DNA of 40,459 bases from Coriobacteriia bacterium (GCA_014859305.1 JACUUM010000020.1:1-40459); one strand, 5' to 3'; numbered from the stretch's first letter, positions 17,333-25,835 are shown. Notes: a model not told the origin generated them from the letters alone. Numbers and translations: made by a program.

Positions 17333-17464
17333 TCGCGCCGCGCGCCGCGGATCGCCTCGGACATGACAGCGAGGGTGGTGTCGAGGACGGGCATCAGCAG
17401 GCACGGGTGCTCGACGCGGGACCCGGCCGTCTCGGGGACCTGAAGCGGCGAAGGGGAGGCGCTC

Positions 17465-19117
17465 CTACTTCACGATCTCGCGGAAGTGCGCCTGGTACCG
17501 GCCGCCCTTGCCCGCCGCCAGCGTCTCGTAGCCGGGCACCTCGTAGGTGTGCAGCCGCGCGTCGAGGAAGTCGCTGAAGACCAGCAGCCTGCCGTCGGGC
17601 GACAGGTCGAGCGCGGTGCACTGGTTGCCGCCCACTATGGCGTCCAGCGGCTTGCCGTTCGTCGTGTCGAACAGCAGGATCGAGCCCCAGTCAGGGCCGG
17701 GCAGGTTGTAGGAGACGGGGTTGTTCCGTCCTCGGCAGGACACGAACAGCACGCGGCCGTCGGGCGAGACGTCGATGGTGTTGGGGTGGCTGTCCACGTC
17801 GGCGAACTTGCGCGTCTTCAGCGTGGCCATCTCCGTCACCCACACGACGTCCGAGCCCATGTCGCTCGTGAACAGCACGCCGCGGCGCTCGTCGGCGACC
17901 ATGTGGCGCATCGCCGCGCCGCGCTTCTCGAGGAACGTCTCGCCCCTGCCGGTGGCGAGGTCGATGACCTGCAGCCGCCCCGTCGCGCTGTTCTCGCCGA
18001 AGCCGGCCACGAAGAGCCGCTCGCCGTCGGCGGTGGGGTAGAGCCCGCGGGGCGTGTCCACGGTCGGGATCCTGCGGACGAGTTCGCCGGTCGCGAGATC
18101 GATCTCGGAGACGTCGTCGCCCGACCAGTTCGCGGCGTACAGCACCTTCTCGTCGGGCGAGAGGGCCACCACCTTGGTCCACGCCGACCCGGTCTTGAGC
18201 CGCCTGAGCACCTTGAACGTCCGGGTGTCGATCTCGAAGACCGAGGCCGACTGCATCTGACTGGCATAGGCGCGCGAGCCGTCGCGGTTGAACACGACCT
18301 CCACTGCTCCGGACTCGCCCAGGTCGACGCCTCCGAGCTCCTTGCCGGTGCGCGCGTCGTACGCGACAACGGAGGGCTGGGTCACGAGCGCGGTGACCCA
18401 CACCTGCCGGTTGTCGGGCGTGATGGCGAGGCCCTTGGGCGCCGGGACGCACTTGAACACGCAGACGCCGTGCAAGAGCTGACCTTCGGGGTCCAGGCGG
18501 AAAGCCAGCTTCACGGGCGCGTCGAGGAAGAACTCCCGCGTGACCTCGTTGTAGCCCTCCAGCCGAAGGGCGAGCTCGAGCGGTCCGGAGGGGAGCTCGC
18601 CCTCGTAGGGGGCGGTGCCGTTGTAGAGCTCGTCGCCGCCCGAGCTCAGCACGAGCGCCGCTCCCGCCGGCTCCACCGATACCGATACCGACTGGGGCAG
18701 CGGCTCCAGCCGCAGCGCCACCCGCGCGGTCTTGCCGCGCTCCGCCCGCACGGTCGCCTCGGCGGGCTCGAAGCCGGCCCGCTCGACCCGCACGGTGTAC
18801 GAACCCGGCTCGAGGTCGCGATAGGTCACCGGCGCACCCGTGGGCTCGTCGCTCCCGAAGACGACCAGCGCGTCGGCCGGCGTGACGGAGACGGTCACGA
18901 CGGCGGGCCGGCCCAGCCACCACCACCCGCTGACGGCGACCATCGCGGCGACCGTGAGCAGCGCCGCCATCGCGGGAAGCGGCGAGCGGCGCCTCCGCCG
19001 GGGAGCCCCGCGAAGGTGGCCTGCCGCCGCCGCCGGCGCCGGGGCCCGCCGCCGGGGGCGCGAGACGTCCACGTTCTCCAGGCGCCTCAGCCGCTTGCGA
19101 GGGCGCGGCCGCGTCAT
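17465..19117 (-). CDS. PEGA-domain and YVTN-type beta-propeller membrane protein
   Basis: The 550-aa protein has a strongly basic, Arg-rich cytoplasmic N-terminus (about 45 residues), one TM helix (about 48-70, AALLTVAAMVAVSGWWWLG) and an extracytoplasmic part. That part begins with a PEGA domain (about 72-122, ending EPGSYTVRVERAGFEPAEA) and a second PEGA-like repeat (about 137-205). A seven-bladed-type propeller fills 215-550 with repeats such as GLAITPDNRQVWVT, VVALSPDEKVLYAAN and LDLSPDGRLLVFSD. Such proteins are usually surface or envelope scaffolds that bind ligands; none can be named. The ATG overlaps the upstream SLOG gene stop (ATGA) with GGGAGG 7 nt upstream. Confidence 0.87.
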   Translation of the reverse strand: MTRPRPRKRLRRLENVDVSRPRRRAPAPAAAAGHLRGAPRRRRRSPLPAMAALLTVAAMVAVSGWWWLGRPAVVTVSVTPADALVVFGSDEPTGAPVTYRDLEPGSYTVRVERAGFEPAEATVRAERGKTARVALRLEPLPQSVSVSVEPAGAALVLSSGGDELYNGTAPYEGELPSGPLELALRLEGYNEVTREFFLDAPVKLAFRLDPEGQLLHGVCVFKCVPAPKGLAITPDNRQVWVTALVTQPSVVAYDARTGKELGGVDLGESGAVEVVFNRDGSRAYASQMQSASVFEIDTRTFKVLRRLKTGSAWTKVVALSPDEKVLYAANWSGDDVSEIDLATGELVRRIPTVDTPRGLYPTADGERLFVAGFGENSATGRLQVIDLATGRGETFLEKRGAAMRHMVADERRGVLFTSDMGSDVVWVTEMATLKTRKFADVDSHPNTIDVSPDGRVLFVSCRGRNNPVSYNLPGPDWGSILLFDTTNGKPLDAIVGGNQCTALDLSPDGRLLVFSDFLDARLHTYEVPGYETLAAGKGGRYQAHFREIVK

Positions 19118-19605
19118 CGCCGTGCCTCCCAGCGGGCGGCGTCCTCGTCGAGGAAGCGTTCGACGGCGGCGAGGGCCTCTGAGGGGGAGCCCGTCTCGAC
19201 GAGGCGGCGCGACCGGCGGTAGGGGTCGAACGCAGCTCCGAGATCGAAGCCGAGCGTGACGACCGGGCGGTCCGCCTTGAGCGCGAGCGCTGCCTCGGAC
19301 AGCGTGCCGGCCTCCCCCGGCAGCACGACGACCACGCGGCTGGACAGCACGTTGACGACGTTCCGGGCGTCGCCCATGCCCGTGAGGATCGGGACGTCGA
19401 TGTCGCGCGCGGTCCCCGCGAGATCGACGCCGGGCAGCACGCCTACGACGAGCCCGCCCGCCCGCTTGGCCCCTCGCGACGCGGCCGCCATGACACCGGC
19501 GTCGCGTCCGCCGGTCAGGACCACCCAGCCGCGCGAGGCTATCAGCTCGCCCAGGCGCTCCGCGTCCGCGGTCACGCCCTCGCTGCCGACCCCGCCGCCC
19601 ATCAC
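19114..19605 (-). CDS. SLOG-superfamily (TIGR00725/LOG-like) nucleotide-binding protein
   Basis: The 163-aa Rossmann-like protein shows GVMGGGVGSEG, VVLTGGRDAGVMAAASRGAK and VVVVLPGEAGTLSEAALAL, the three Gly-rich loops of the LOG/lysine-decarboxylase-like family. The canonical PGGxGTxxE motif is PGEAGTLSE, a one-residue change. LOG enzymes cleave nucleoside 5'-monophosphates to base and ribose phosphate, but TIGR00725-type members are mostly uncharacterised. The drawn start is GTG (19603-19605), yet no SD precedes it. An AGGAG at 19631-19635 is ideally placed for an ATC at 19621-19623, which would add IETVIG and complete the first strand. It is coupled to the PEGA/propeller gene. Confidence 0.78.
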   Translation of the reverse strand: MMGGGVGSEGVTADAERLGELIASRGWVVLTGGRDAGVMAAASRGAKRAGGLVVGVLPGVDLAGTARDIDVPILTGMGDARNVVNVLSSRVVVVLPGEAGTLSEAALALKADRPVVTLGFDLGAAFDPYRRSRRLVETGSPSEALAAVERFLDEDAARWEARR

Positions 19606-19716
19606 GCCGATGACGGTCTCGATCGCCGGGCTCCTAGCTCCCCTCGGGAACCTCCGGCCACCAGGGTACTCGAAGCCGGGGCGCGACGGCCACGTCCTCG
19701 GCGGCGGGCGCTGGAA

Positions 19717-19737
19717 AGGCCCCGCGCTGCGGGGCCT
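19717..19737 (-). terminator. Rho-independent-type hairpin after tRNA-Arg
   Basis: A perfect 9-bp stem (AGGCCCCGC/GCGGGGCCT) with a 3-nt loop is followed on the minus strand by TTTCC. It lies 16 nt after the CCA end of tRNA-Arg. Confidence 0.65.
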
Positions 19738-19752
19738 CCGGCCTAGGTGAGG

Positions 19753-19829
19753 TGGCGCGCCCTGAGGGATTCGAACCCCCGACCTTGTGATTCGTAGTCA
19801 CACGCTCTATCCGGCTGAGCTAAGGGCGC
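19753..19829 (-). tRNA. tRNA-Arg(ACG), CCA encoded
   Basis: The minus strand folds as a full cloverleaf: acceptor GCGCCCT/AGGGCGC, D-arm TAGCTCAGCCGGATAGAG, anticodon loop CTACGAA and T-arm GGTTCGAATCC. Discriminator G and an encoded CCA follow. The wobble A34 must be deaminated to inosine to read CGU/CGC/CGA, the job of TadA, which is in this window. Confidence 0.97.
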
Positions 19830-19862
19830 GTAGCCCATCGGGGTCCCCCCCAGGGCTTGGGT

Positions 19863-19892
19863 ATCCTGCCACCCGGCAGGTGTCGTTGTCAA
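19863..19892 (-). promoter_or_regulatory. Promoter of tRNA-Arg(ACG)
   Basis: On the minus strand TTGACA (19887-19892) is a perfect -35. An actinobacterial-style -10, CAGGAT (19863-19868), follows at 18 nt. The spacing to the tRNA 5' end is about 33 nt. A 6-bp inverted repeat (CCTGCC/GGCAGG, 19866-19881) overlaps the -10 and may terminate the upstream tRNA-Ser transcript. Confidence 0.6.
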
Positions 19893-19893
19893 A

Positions 19894-19988
19894 TGGCGGA
19901 GAGTGAGGGATTCGAACCCTCGAAGGGGCGTTATAACCCCTTACTCGCTTAGCAGGCGAGCGCCTTCAACCGACTCGGCCAACTCTCC
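19894..19988 (-). tRNA. tRNA-Ser(GCT), CCA encoded
   Basis: The acceptor stem is GGAGAGT/ACTCTCC with discriminator G and CCA. The anticodon loop CTGCTAA gives anticodon GCT (codons AGC/AGU). The long variable arm expected of class II tRNA-Ser is present (GTAAGGGGTTATAACGCCCC region), followed by a normal GGTTCGAATCC T-arm. Confidence 0.97.
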
Positions 19989-19992
19989 GCGA

Positions 19993-20032
19993 GTCCTCCC
20001 GAGGACCTACCCGTCCGCGCGCAAGCGCGGAC
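19993..20032. repeat. Two adjacent perfect hairpins in the tRNA-Ser(GCT) leader
   Basis: GTCCTC/GAGGAC with a 2-nt loop occupies 19993-20006. GTCCGCGC/GCGCGGAC with a GCAA loop (plus strand) occupies 20013-20032. They lie between a TATAAT box and the tRNA 5' end, so both are probably in the primary tRNA transcript, and could alternatively be terminators of the flanking kinase gene. Confidence 0.6.
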
Positions 20033-20051
20033 ACCCCTCGACAGGAGCATC

Positions 20052-20057
20052 ATTATA
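20052..20057 (-). promoter_or_regulatory. -10 box of the tRNA-Ser(GCT) promoter
   Basis: A perfect TATAAT on the minus strand lies 64 nt from the tRNA 5' end. The -35 region at 17 nt is GC-rich and poor. This is the most consensus-like -10 in the window. Confidence 0.55.
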
Positions 20058-20099
20058 GCGAGGGCCATGCCGCGCCGCGACCGCGCCGGGGGTGTCGCG

Positions 20100-20138
20100 G
20101 GGGCGACGCGCCGCGCCGCTCGCGGGGCGCGTCGCCCC
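20100..20138 (-). terminator. GC-rich terminator hairpin after the three-PAS histidine kinase
   Basis: A perfect 13-bp stem (GGGGCGACGCGCC/GGCGCGTCGCCCC) with a 13-nt loop begins 4 nt after the kinase stop codon on the minus strand. There is no U-tract, common in high-GC actinobacteria. Confidence 0.6.
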
Positions 20139-20141
20139 GGC

Positions 20142-21950
20142 TCAGGCGCAGGGGAGCGTGATCGAGAAGACCGCTCCGCCGCCGGGCGCCGTCTCGACGG
20201 TGATCGTCCCGTCATGGAGCTCGACGATGCGCCGCGCGATGTAGAGACCGAGCCCCGCGCCCTCGTGCGGCCGAGTGGAGCTCATGTCGCCTTGCACGAA
20301 CCGGTCGAAGAGGCGCTCCGCAGCGGCGGGTTCCAGGCCCGGGCCGCGGTCCGATACCTTGAACGAGACCGTCGCGCCGTCGCGGACCACCCCGACGACG
20401 ACCGGTTCCTCGGGGGGCGAGAACCTGAGCGCGTTGCCGACGAGGTTCCCCAGCGCCACGGAAATCCACTTGGGGTCGCACGATACCGTGATCGGCCGAT
20501 CCTCCCCGACGAGGCGAAGACGCTCGCTGTCCTCGTCGGCCAGCGTCTCGGCGAGCGCGGCCAGCATGCCCATCGCGTCGACGGGCTCGGGCTGCATACG
20601 CAAGATGCCCGAGCGCAGCCGGCCGGCCTGGAGGAGGTCCTCCACGAGCGACATCATGTCCTCGGCCCGCTGGAGCAGGCGCTCGCCGACCTGGACCCGG
20701 CGGGCGAGACGGAACGGACGTTTGGGGTCGGCGAGGAGCTGCGCGTAGCCGTGGATGGTCGTGAGCGGAGTGCGCAGCTCGTGCGAGACCAGCGAGAGGA
20801 ACTCGTCCTTTGCCTGTTCGAGCTGCTTGCGCTCGGAGATGTCACGGGCGATGGCCGAGATGCCGATGAGCCTTCCGCTGCCGTCGTCGATCGGAGAGAG
20901 GGAGATGGAGACGTCCACCCCCGTCCCGTCCTTGCGGATCCGCACGGTCTCGAAGTGCTCGGCGCGGGCCGAGGCCATCACGCGGTCCCGTCGCCGGTTC
21001 GTCTCTTCCCGGAGCTCCTCGGGGATCATGTCGAGGACGGAGCGGCCCACCATCTCCTCGGCGGTGTAGCCGAAGATCGCCTGTGCGGCGGGGTTCCAGT
21101 TGAGGATCCGGCCCTCCAGGTCGGCGCTGTAGACGGCGTCCTTGGAGGACTCGACTATCGCCGTGTTCCACGCCATCACCGCCTCCGCGACGATCGCCTC
21201 GGTGATGTCGCGGGCGAGCACCTGGGCGCCGGGCTCGCCTCCGAAGTCGATCGGCACGGCCGCCACCTCCACGTCCACCGCTTCCCCGTTCAGGCGGAGG
21301 TACTTCTGCCGCATCGCGGGGACCGGGCGGCGCTCGTCGCGCAGGGTGTGCAGCCGCGCGGCGACGGCGTCGCGGAAGTCGGGGTGCACGAGTTCGAAGA
21401 CGTCGCGCCCGACCAGCTCGTCCGCGTCATCGGCTCCGAACAGCCGGACCGCGGCGGGGTTGAGGTAGGCGAAGCGGCCACCGGTCTGTACGAAGAGCGC
21501 GTCGGGCGTGAGCTCCACGAGAGTGCGGTAGCGCTCCTCGCTCGCCTCCAGCTCGTTCAGCACCCGGCGGCGCTCGCGCAGGTCGAAGACGGTCGCGATG
21601 ACACAGGTCCTGCCTTCGAGGTCGATGCCGCGCGTGTGCACCTCCACGTCGCGCAGTTCGCCGGTGGCGAGCAGGTGCTGCGCCTCGTCGACGCCCTCGT
21701 CGGCGCCCCTCGAGGCCGCCGTGATCCGCCGCTTCAGCTCCCGCGGGTCCAGCGGGTTGACGTCGGTCGGGCCCTTCGTGAGGAACTCCTGGCGGGACCA
21801 CCCGTAGAAACGCTCCGCGGCGGGGCTCACCTCGACGTACCTCATCGTCTCGGGATCGACGAGGAGCATGATCGCGTCGCCTCCGGCCACCATCGCCGCG
21901 AAGGTGGCCCTGCGCTGCTCGTCCATGTCCGAGACGGACGACTCCGGCAT
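20142..21950 (-). CDS. Soluble multi-PAS sensor histidine kinase
   Basis: The 602-aa protein has no TM helix. Three PAS domains (about residues 15-128, 138-250 and 260-372) precede HisKA with phospho-acceptor H390 (SLVSHELRTPLTTIHGY) and an ATPase domain with N box LVGNALRFSPP and G1 SDRGPGLEPA. GAGLGLYIA is the last Gly-rich box. The start ATG at 21950 has a GGAGGA SD 4 nt upstream; longer in-frame readings upstream overlap the phosphatase gene and lack support. No response regulator is adjacent, so it is an orphan unless it acts through the regulators or SpoIIE phosphatase nearby. The signal is probably small-molecule or redox, by PAS-family precedent. Confidence 0.9.
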   Translation of the reverse strand: MPESSVSDMDEQRRATFAAMVAGGDAIMLLVDPETMRYVEVSPAAERFYGWSRQEFLTKGPTDVNPLDPRELKRRITAASRGADEGVDEAQHLLATGELRDVEVHTRGIDLEGRTCVIATVFDLRERRRVLNELEASEERYRTLVELTPDALFVQTGGRFAYLNPAAVRLFGADDADELVGRDVFELVHPDFRDAVAARLHTLRDERRPVPAMRQKYLRLNGEAVDVEVAAVPIDFGGEPGAQVLARDITEAIVAEAVMAWNTAIVESSKDAVYSADLEGRILNWNPAAQAIFGYTAEEMVGRSVLDMIPEELREETNRRRDRVMASARAEHFETVRIRKDGTGVDVSISLSPIDDGSGRLIGISAIARDISERKQLEQAKDEFLSLVSHELRTPLTTIHGYAQLLADPKRPFRLARRVQVGERLLQRAEDMMSLVEDLLQAGRLRSGILRMQPEPVDAMGMLAALAETLADEDSERLRLVGEDRPITVSCDPKWISVALGNLVGNALRFSPPEEPVVVGVVRDGATVSFKVSDRGPGLEPAAAERLFDRFVQGDMSSTRPHEGAGLGLYIARRIVELHDGTITVETAPGGGAVFSITLPCA

Positions 21951-22036
21951 CGGGTCCTCCTCACGCGGCTCGTCGCCCCGGCGGCCGCTGCGAGCGTACC
22001 ACCTCCCGCCCTCGCGGGGGCGTGCGCGGACCGCGG

Positions 22037-24271
22037 TCACATGAGGGGCAGCTTCTGCTGCGTCGGGCCGAGGCCGGTCTCGTCGCGCTGGACGGCGAGC
22101 ACCGCGAGATCGTCCGAGAGCCGCCAGCCAGTGAAGGACAGCACCTCGTCGAGCACGCTCCGGACGGCTCCGGCCGGTCCCTCGGCCCTCGTCCGCGCGA
22201 GGATGTCGAAGAGCCGGTCCTGGCCGAACATCACTCCGCTGTCGCGCGCCTCGGTCAGGCCGTCGGTGTACATGAAGAGGAGGTCCCCCTCCTCCAGACA
22301 CGTCTCGGACTGCTGGAACCGCGCTCCGAGCAAGGCGCCGGCGAGCGGCGAGTTCGACCGGAGCGTCACTATCGTCCCGTCCCCGCGGACGACGGCGGCC
22401 GTGGGGTGGCCCGCGTTGCAGTACACCAGCCTCCCGTCCCGTCGGTCCAGGATGCCGAAGAACAGGGTCACGAACGTCGAGAAGCCCGATTCCCGGTACA
22501 CGACCTCGTTGGCCATGCACACGATCTCCGCCGGCGTCTTCCCGCGCTCCACCGCGTGCGCGCGGAGCGTGTTCTTGACCAGTGAGGTGAGCACGGCGGC
22601 CTCCAGTCCCTTGCCCGACACGTCTCCCATGACCAGGCCGGCGTGCCCGTGGTCGAGCTCGAAGACGTCGTAGAAGTCGCCGCCCACCCTCGCGGACTCC
22701 GCGGCGGAGTGGTAGGCGTGCGCGAAGCTCATCCCCGCGAGGCGCTGCGGCAGCGCGAGCAGCGACTCCTGCAGCGTGTGCGCCACGCGCCTCTCGTTCT
22801 CGTACAGCCGCGCGTTCTCGAGCGCTAGCGAGACCGCCGTCGAGAGCCTCTCGGCGAACGTCAGGTCCTCGTCGCTGAAGGTCAGCGGTTCGCTCCACGC
22901 GAAGCCGACGATCCCCACCAGCTCGGCTTGCACGAACAGCGGCACGAGGATGTGAGCGCGGACCCCGAAGCTCTCGGGCATCTCGACCTCCGAGGCGGAC
23001 TCGTGGCGCACGTCGTGGACGAGGGAAGGCTTGCCGGTGGTCGCCACCGCGGTGACGCTGGGGGCGGCCTCGCGGGAGAAGACGACGCCCTTGACCTCGG
23101 AAGGGAGGTTGTAGGCGTGCTCCATGACCCAGTCGTCCCCCCTCGGCCGGACGAGCAGCCCCTTCTCCGCGCCGATGGCCTGCGCGGCTTCCTCCACGAC
23201 GCGCTGAAGCATCTCCTCGACGTCCAGCGTCGAGAGCAGCAGCCTGTTCATGGCGTTGAGCGCCTCGGCGAGCCGCAGTGCGTGGTGCTCGCGCTCCCGC
23301 AGCTCCGCGTTCCTTATGGCCAGCGCGCACCGGTCCGCGGCGAGCTCGAGGATACGAGCCTGCCGTGCGTCGAAGCGGCGTGTCCTCCGCCAGCCGACGT
23401 GGAGCACGCCGAGCACCTCGTCCCCGATCCCGAGCGGCACACCGAGGAGCGAGCGCAGCCCGTGCGACGGCAGGAACGGGCTCAGCGCGCCGTCGCCGGC
23501 GTCCAGGTCCCGGACGTAGGACGTCTCGCCCGTCGTCGCGATCCGGCCCGAGAACCCCTCGTCCACCCCGACCGAGAAGCCGGCCTCCTCTTCCGCCTCG
23601 ATGCCCACGGCCACGGCGGAGACCAGCCGCTCCCCCCGGCGCAACAGCACCACCCCGGCGTCCGCCCGTGTCACCTCCACCAGTTCCTCCAGCAGCCGAC
23701 GGAGGAGCTCGTCCATGTCCAGCCCGCGGATGGCGACGTCGCTCACCCGGCTTATCGCCTCCAGCTGATGGAAGAGCTCGGCTCGCTCGAGCTCGGCGGT
23801 GTGCTCCTCGGTGACGTCACGCATCGTCACCACGGCGAGCTCGGCCCGCCCGTCGCTGCCGAGGACCGGAGACCCCGAGAAGGCCCAGAAGCGCGCGTCA
23901 CCCGTGCGGGCGTTACGCACCACGGCGCGCACGTCCGTGAAGCGCTCGCCGCGCGCCACCCTGGCGGCGGGGCGCTCCTCGGCCGGCATCGGGTCGCCGC
24001 GCAACGTGTAGTAGTCCAGATCCGGCGGGGCCGCCTCCGCGGAGGGCTCGTCTCGACCGAGGCCGTGCATCTCCAGCGCGTCGGCGTTCATGCCCGCCAC
24101 GCCGCCCTCGGGGCCGAGGATCACGACGCCTTCGCAGACGCGCCGGGACCGCGGGTGCGCGGGGCCGAGCCCGGCTCGCTCGACCAGCGCCCGGAACCGT
24201 TCCTCACCCGAGCCGAACCCTGCTTGCCGCATTCGCCGCTCGTCGTGCCGTCGGGCGGATGATCGCGCCAT
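22037..24271 (-). CDS. PAS-GAF-GAF-SpoIIE (RsbU-like) serine phosphatase
   Basis: The 744-aa protein ends in a complete PP2C-type SpoIIE domain (about 520-735) with VGGDFYDVF, GDVSGKGLEAA, CNAGHPTAAV, YTDGLTEARD and the last Asp-Asp (LSDDLAVL) that bind the metals. A PAS domain (about 45-155) and two GAF domains (about 165-320 and 335-490) precede it. Such enzymes dephosphorylate anti-anti-sigma factors and so release a stress sigma factor. No anti-sigma, anti-anti-sigma or sigma-B gene is in this window, but sigma-B-like promoters are. The ATG at 24271 follows GAGGGGA. It lies 86 nt upstream of the three-PAS kinase in the same direction and could be cotranscribed. Confidence 0.92.
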   Translation of the reverse strand: MARSSARRHDERRMRQAGFGSGEERFRALVERAGLGPAHPRSRRVCEGVVILGPEGGVAGMNADALEMHGLGRDEPSAEAAPPDLDYYTLRGDPMPAEERPAARVARGERFTDVRAVVRNARTGDARFWAFSGSPVLGSDGRAELAVVTMRDVTEEHTAELERAELFHQLEAISRVSDVAIRGLDMDELLRRLLEELVEVTRADAGVVLLRRGERLVSAVAVGIEAEEEAGFSVGVDEGFSGRIATTGETSYVRDLDAGDGALSPFLPSHGLRSLLGVPLGIGDEVLGVLHVGWRRTRRFDARQARILELAADRCALAIRNAELREREHHALRLAEALNAMNRLLLSTLDVEEMLQRVVEEAAQAIGAEKGLLVRPRGDDWVMEHAYNLPSEVKGVVFSREAAPSVTAVATTGKPSLVHDVRHESASEVEMPESFGVRAHILVPLFVQAELVGIVGFAWSEPLTFSDEDLTFAERLSTAVSLALENARLYENERRVAHTLQESLLALPQRLAGMSFAHAYHSAAESARVGGDFYDVFELDHGHAGLVMGDVSGKGLEAAVLTSLVKNTLRAHAVERGKTPAEIVCMANEVVYRESGFSTFVTLFFGILDRRDGRLVYCNAGHPTAAVVRGDGTIVTLRSNSPLAGALLGARFQQSETCLEEGDLLFMYTDGLTEARDSGVMFGQDRLFDILARTRAEGPAGAVRSVLDEVLSFTGWRLSDDLAVLAVQRDETGLGPTQQKLPLM

Positions 24272-24465
24272 GCGGTCCCCTCAGGCCTCGGTCGCGGCCC
24301 TTCGTCGGCGTCCGCTGTACGTTCGCCGCACGTTACTTACGATTCTTCCCATACGCCGTCCTCAGTCCCTGCAGCGAACGGATCGGTCCGAGACGCGATG
24401 GCGCGGGGACCTCCGGCACCGTTACCATAGGTGGCAGTGGCGTCGACCGGCCCAGAGGTGCCCCT

Positions 24466-25743
24466 ATGACCGCAATGCGCCTCCGCTCCCTGCTGCTCGC
24501 GGCGCTCGTCGTCGCGGCGCTGGCCTCGCCCGCAGGCTGCGCGCGCGAGGACGGCACCTCCGAGCAGGCGGAACCATCGCGGCCCGTCCCCGCGGGGATC
24601 GCGGGCTACCGCGCCGTCTACTCCGTCGCCGGCAGGTCCTTCTACGCGGTCGCGCTCGGGCAGGGGGACCCGGAGGTGCTGCTCAACGCGGACGGGCCGG
24701 TTGGCGTCTCCATGTTCGTGGCCTGGGTCCCCGAACGCTCCGAGCTCCTCTTCGAGACTGCCGAGGAGGGGCGCAAGGACCTGTGGGCGTTCCGCGAGGG
24801 CGGCGAGCCGCGCCTGCTCGCCCGGGACGTGCGCGGCACCATCGGCGTGAGCGGCTCCGACGTCCTGTACGCGACGAGAGGCGCCCAGGCGGCGCTGCTC
24901 GCGCGGGACCTCGACGGCGGCGAGCCGCGCACGCTGCTGTCCGGCGAGGTCCTCGGCCAGGTCTCCTCGTCCCCGTTCGCTCCGCTGTGCTTCGCGGTCA
25001 GGACCGAGGACCCTCGGGGGCAGGCGCTCTACCTCGTCGAGCCCGGGTCCCTCGAGCCGGAGCGGATCGCCGCGGTGGGAGGGGCCCGCAGCTTCGGCCC
25101 CTCGTTCGCCAGGGAGGGCCGCGTGACCTACGTCGAGCTCGAGCCCGGCGGCGGTGCGTTCGGCAGGACCCGGTACTGGGAGCGGGGCGCCGGCGGGAGC
25201 GTGGATCTCGCCGCCGAGGGGTCCCTTCTCGACATGTCCGGCGACGGCAGCGTCCTTCTGCGCAGGAACCTGCGCGGAGGGGTCTCCGGGGTACAGCGTT
25301 CGCTCGTGAGCTACGTGCCCTCCGGCGACGCGCCGGAGCGGGTCGTCCGGCAGGAACTCGGCGCCTTCGTCGGCGCCGTGCACGCCGCTGCGTTCGTCGC
25401 CGACGACAAGGTGCTCCTCTCGCAGCGCATCGAGGGGCGGAACCGGCTCGAGCTGCACGATCTCGGGGCCCGGGAGTCACGGCTGCTCGACGAGGACCCC
25501 GCGATGCACGTGAGCGCGATCTGGCCGCTTCCCGAGGCCGACGGCGCCGTCTGCGTGCGCTCCCGGCCCGGAGCCGAGAGCGAAGGCGGCGACGGCGAGG
25601 CGCCGAGCCTGGTGACGCTCGAGGACGAGATAGTCTGGGTGCCCTTCGCTCCCGACGCAGAGCCCGTCCCGATCGCCTCCACCACGGCGGGCTCCCTGCG
25701 CTTCCTCGGCGTCTTCGCGCCGGCCGGCGCGAGCGGCGAGTAG
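24466..25743 (+). CDS. Putative beta-propeller lipoprotein
   Basis: This 425-aa protein has a signal peptide with hydrophobic core LLLAALVVAALASPAGC; the Cys at about residue 25 is a likely lipidation site, although Pro at -3 is unusual. The rest consists of repeated beta-strand units with Gly-Asp and Asp-Gly turns (ARDLDGGEPRTLL, SMFVAWVPERSELLF), typical of TolB/WD40-like propellers. No catalytic motif is visible. The ATG at 24466 follows AGAGGTG at a normal distance. It is divergent from the SpoIIE phosphatase with about 190 bp between them. I infer an extracytoplasmic, membrane-anchored scaffold or sensor. Confidence 0.72.
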   Translation: MTAMRLRSLLLAALVVAALASPAGCAREDGTSEQAEPSRPVPAGIAGYRAVYSVAGRSFYAVALGQGDPEVLLNADGPVGVSMFVAWVPERSELLFETAEEGRKDLWAFREGGEPRLLARDVRGTIGVSGSDVLYATRGAQAALLARDLDGGEPRTLLSGEVLGQVSSSPFAPLCFAVRTEDPRGQALYLVEPGSLEPERIAAVGGARSFGPSFAREGRVTYVELEPGGGAFGRTRYWERGAGGSVDLAAEGSLLDMSGDGSVLLRRNLRGGVSGVQRSLVSYVPSGDAPERVVRQELGAFVGAVHAAAFVADDKVLLSQRIEGRNRLELHDLGARESRLLDEDPAMHVSAIWPLPEADGAVCVRSRPGAESEGGDGEAPSLVTLEDEIVWVPFAPDAEPVPIASTTAGSLRFLGVFAPAGASGE

Positions 25744-25810
25744 GCGCGCAGGCCGCGGCGGGGGCTCCTCCGAGGCCGACGGCGCCTTCCGGCGCGGCGT
25801 CCGCCCCGAG

Positions 25811-25835
25811 GTTCATCGCATCCGACGCGGGGAAC
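25811..25835 (+). promoter_or_regulatory. Weaker sigma-B-like promoter of the ferritin-like gene
   Basis: GTTCAT (25811-25816), 13 nt, then GGGAAC (25830-25835) resembles the GTTT-N13-GGGWAW architecture seen at 14471-14495, with the same spacing but two mismatches in the -35. It lies 40 nt before the gene. This is a comparison-based inference. Confidence 0.4.

Noticed and set aside
17333-17464. Coding-like minus-strand stretch (MPVLDTTLAVMSEAIRG) after the dehydrogenase fusion
   Set aside because: It is only about 30 codons before it enters antisense sequence of the fusion gene, and has neither an SD nor a family match; at best a remnant.
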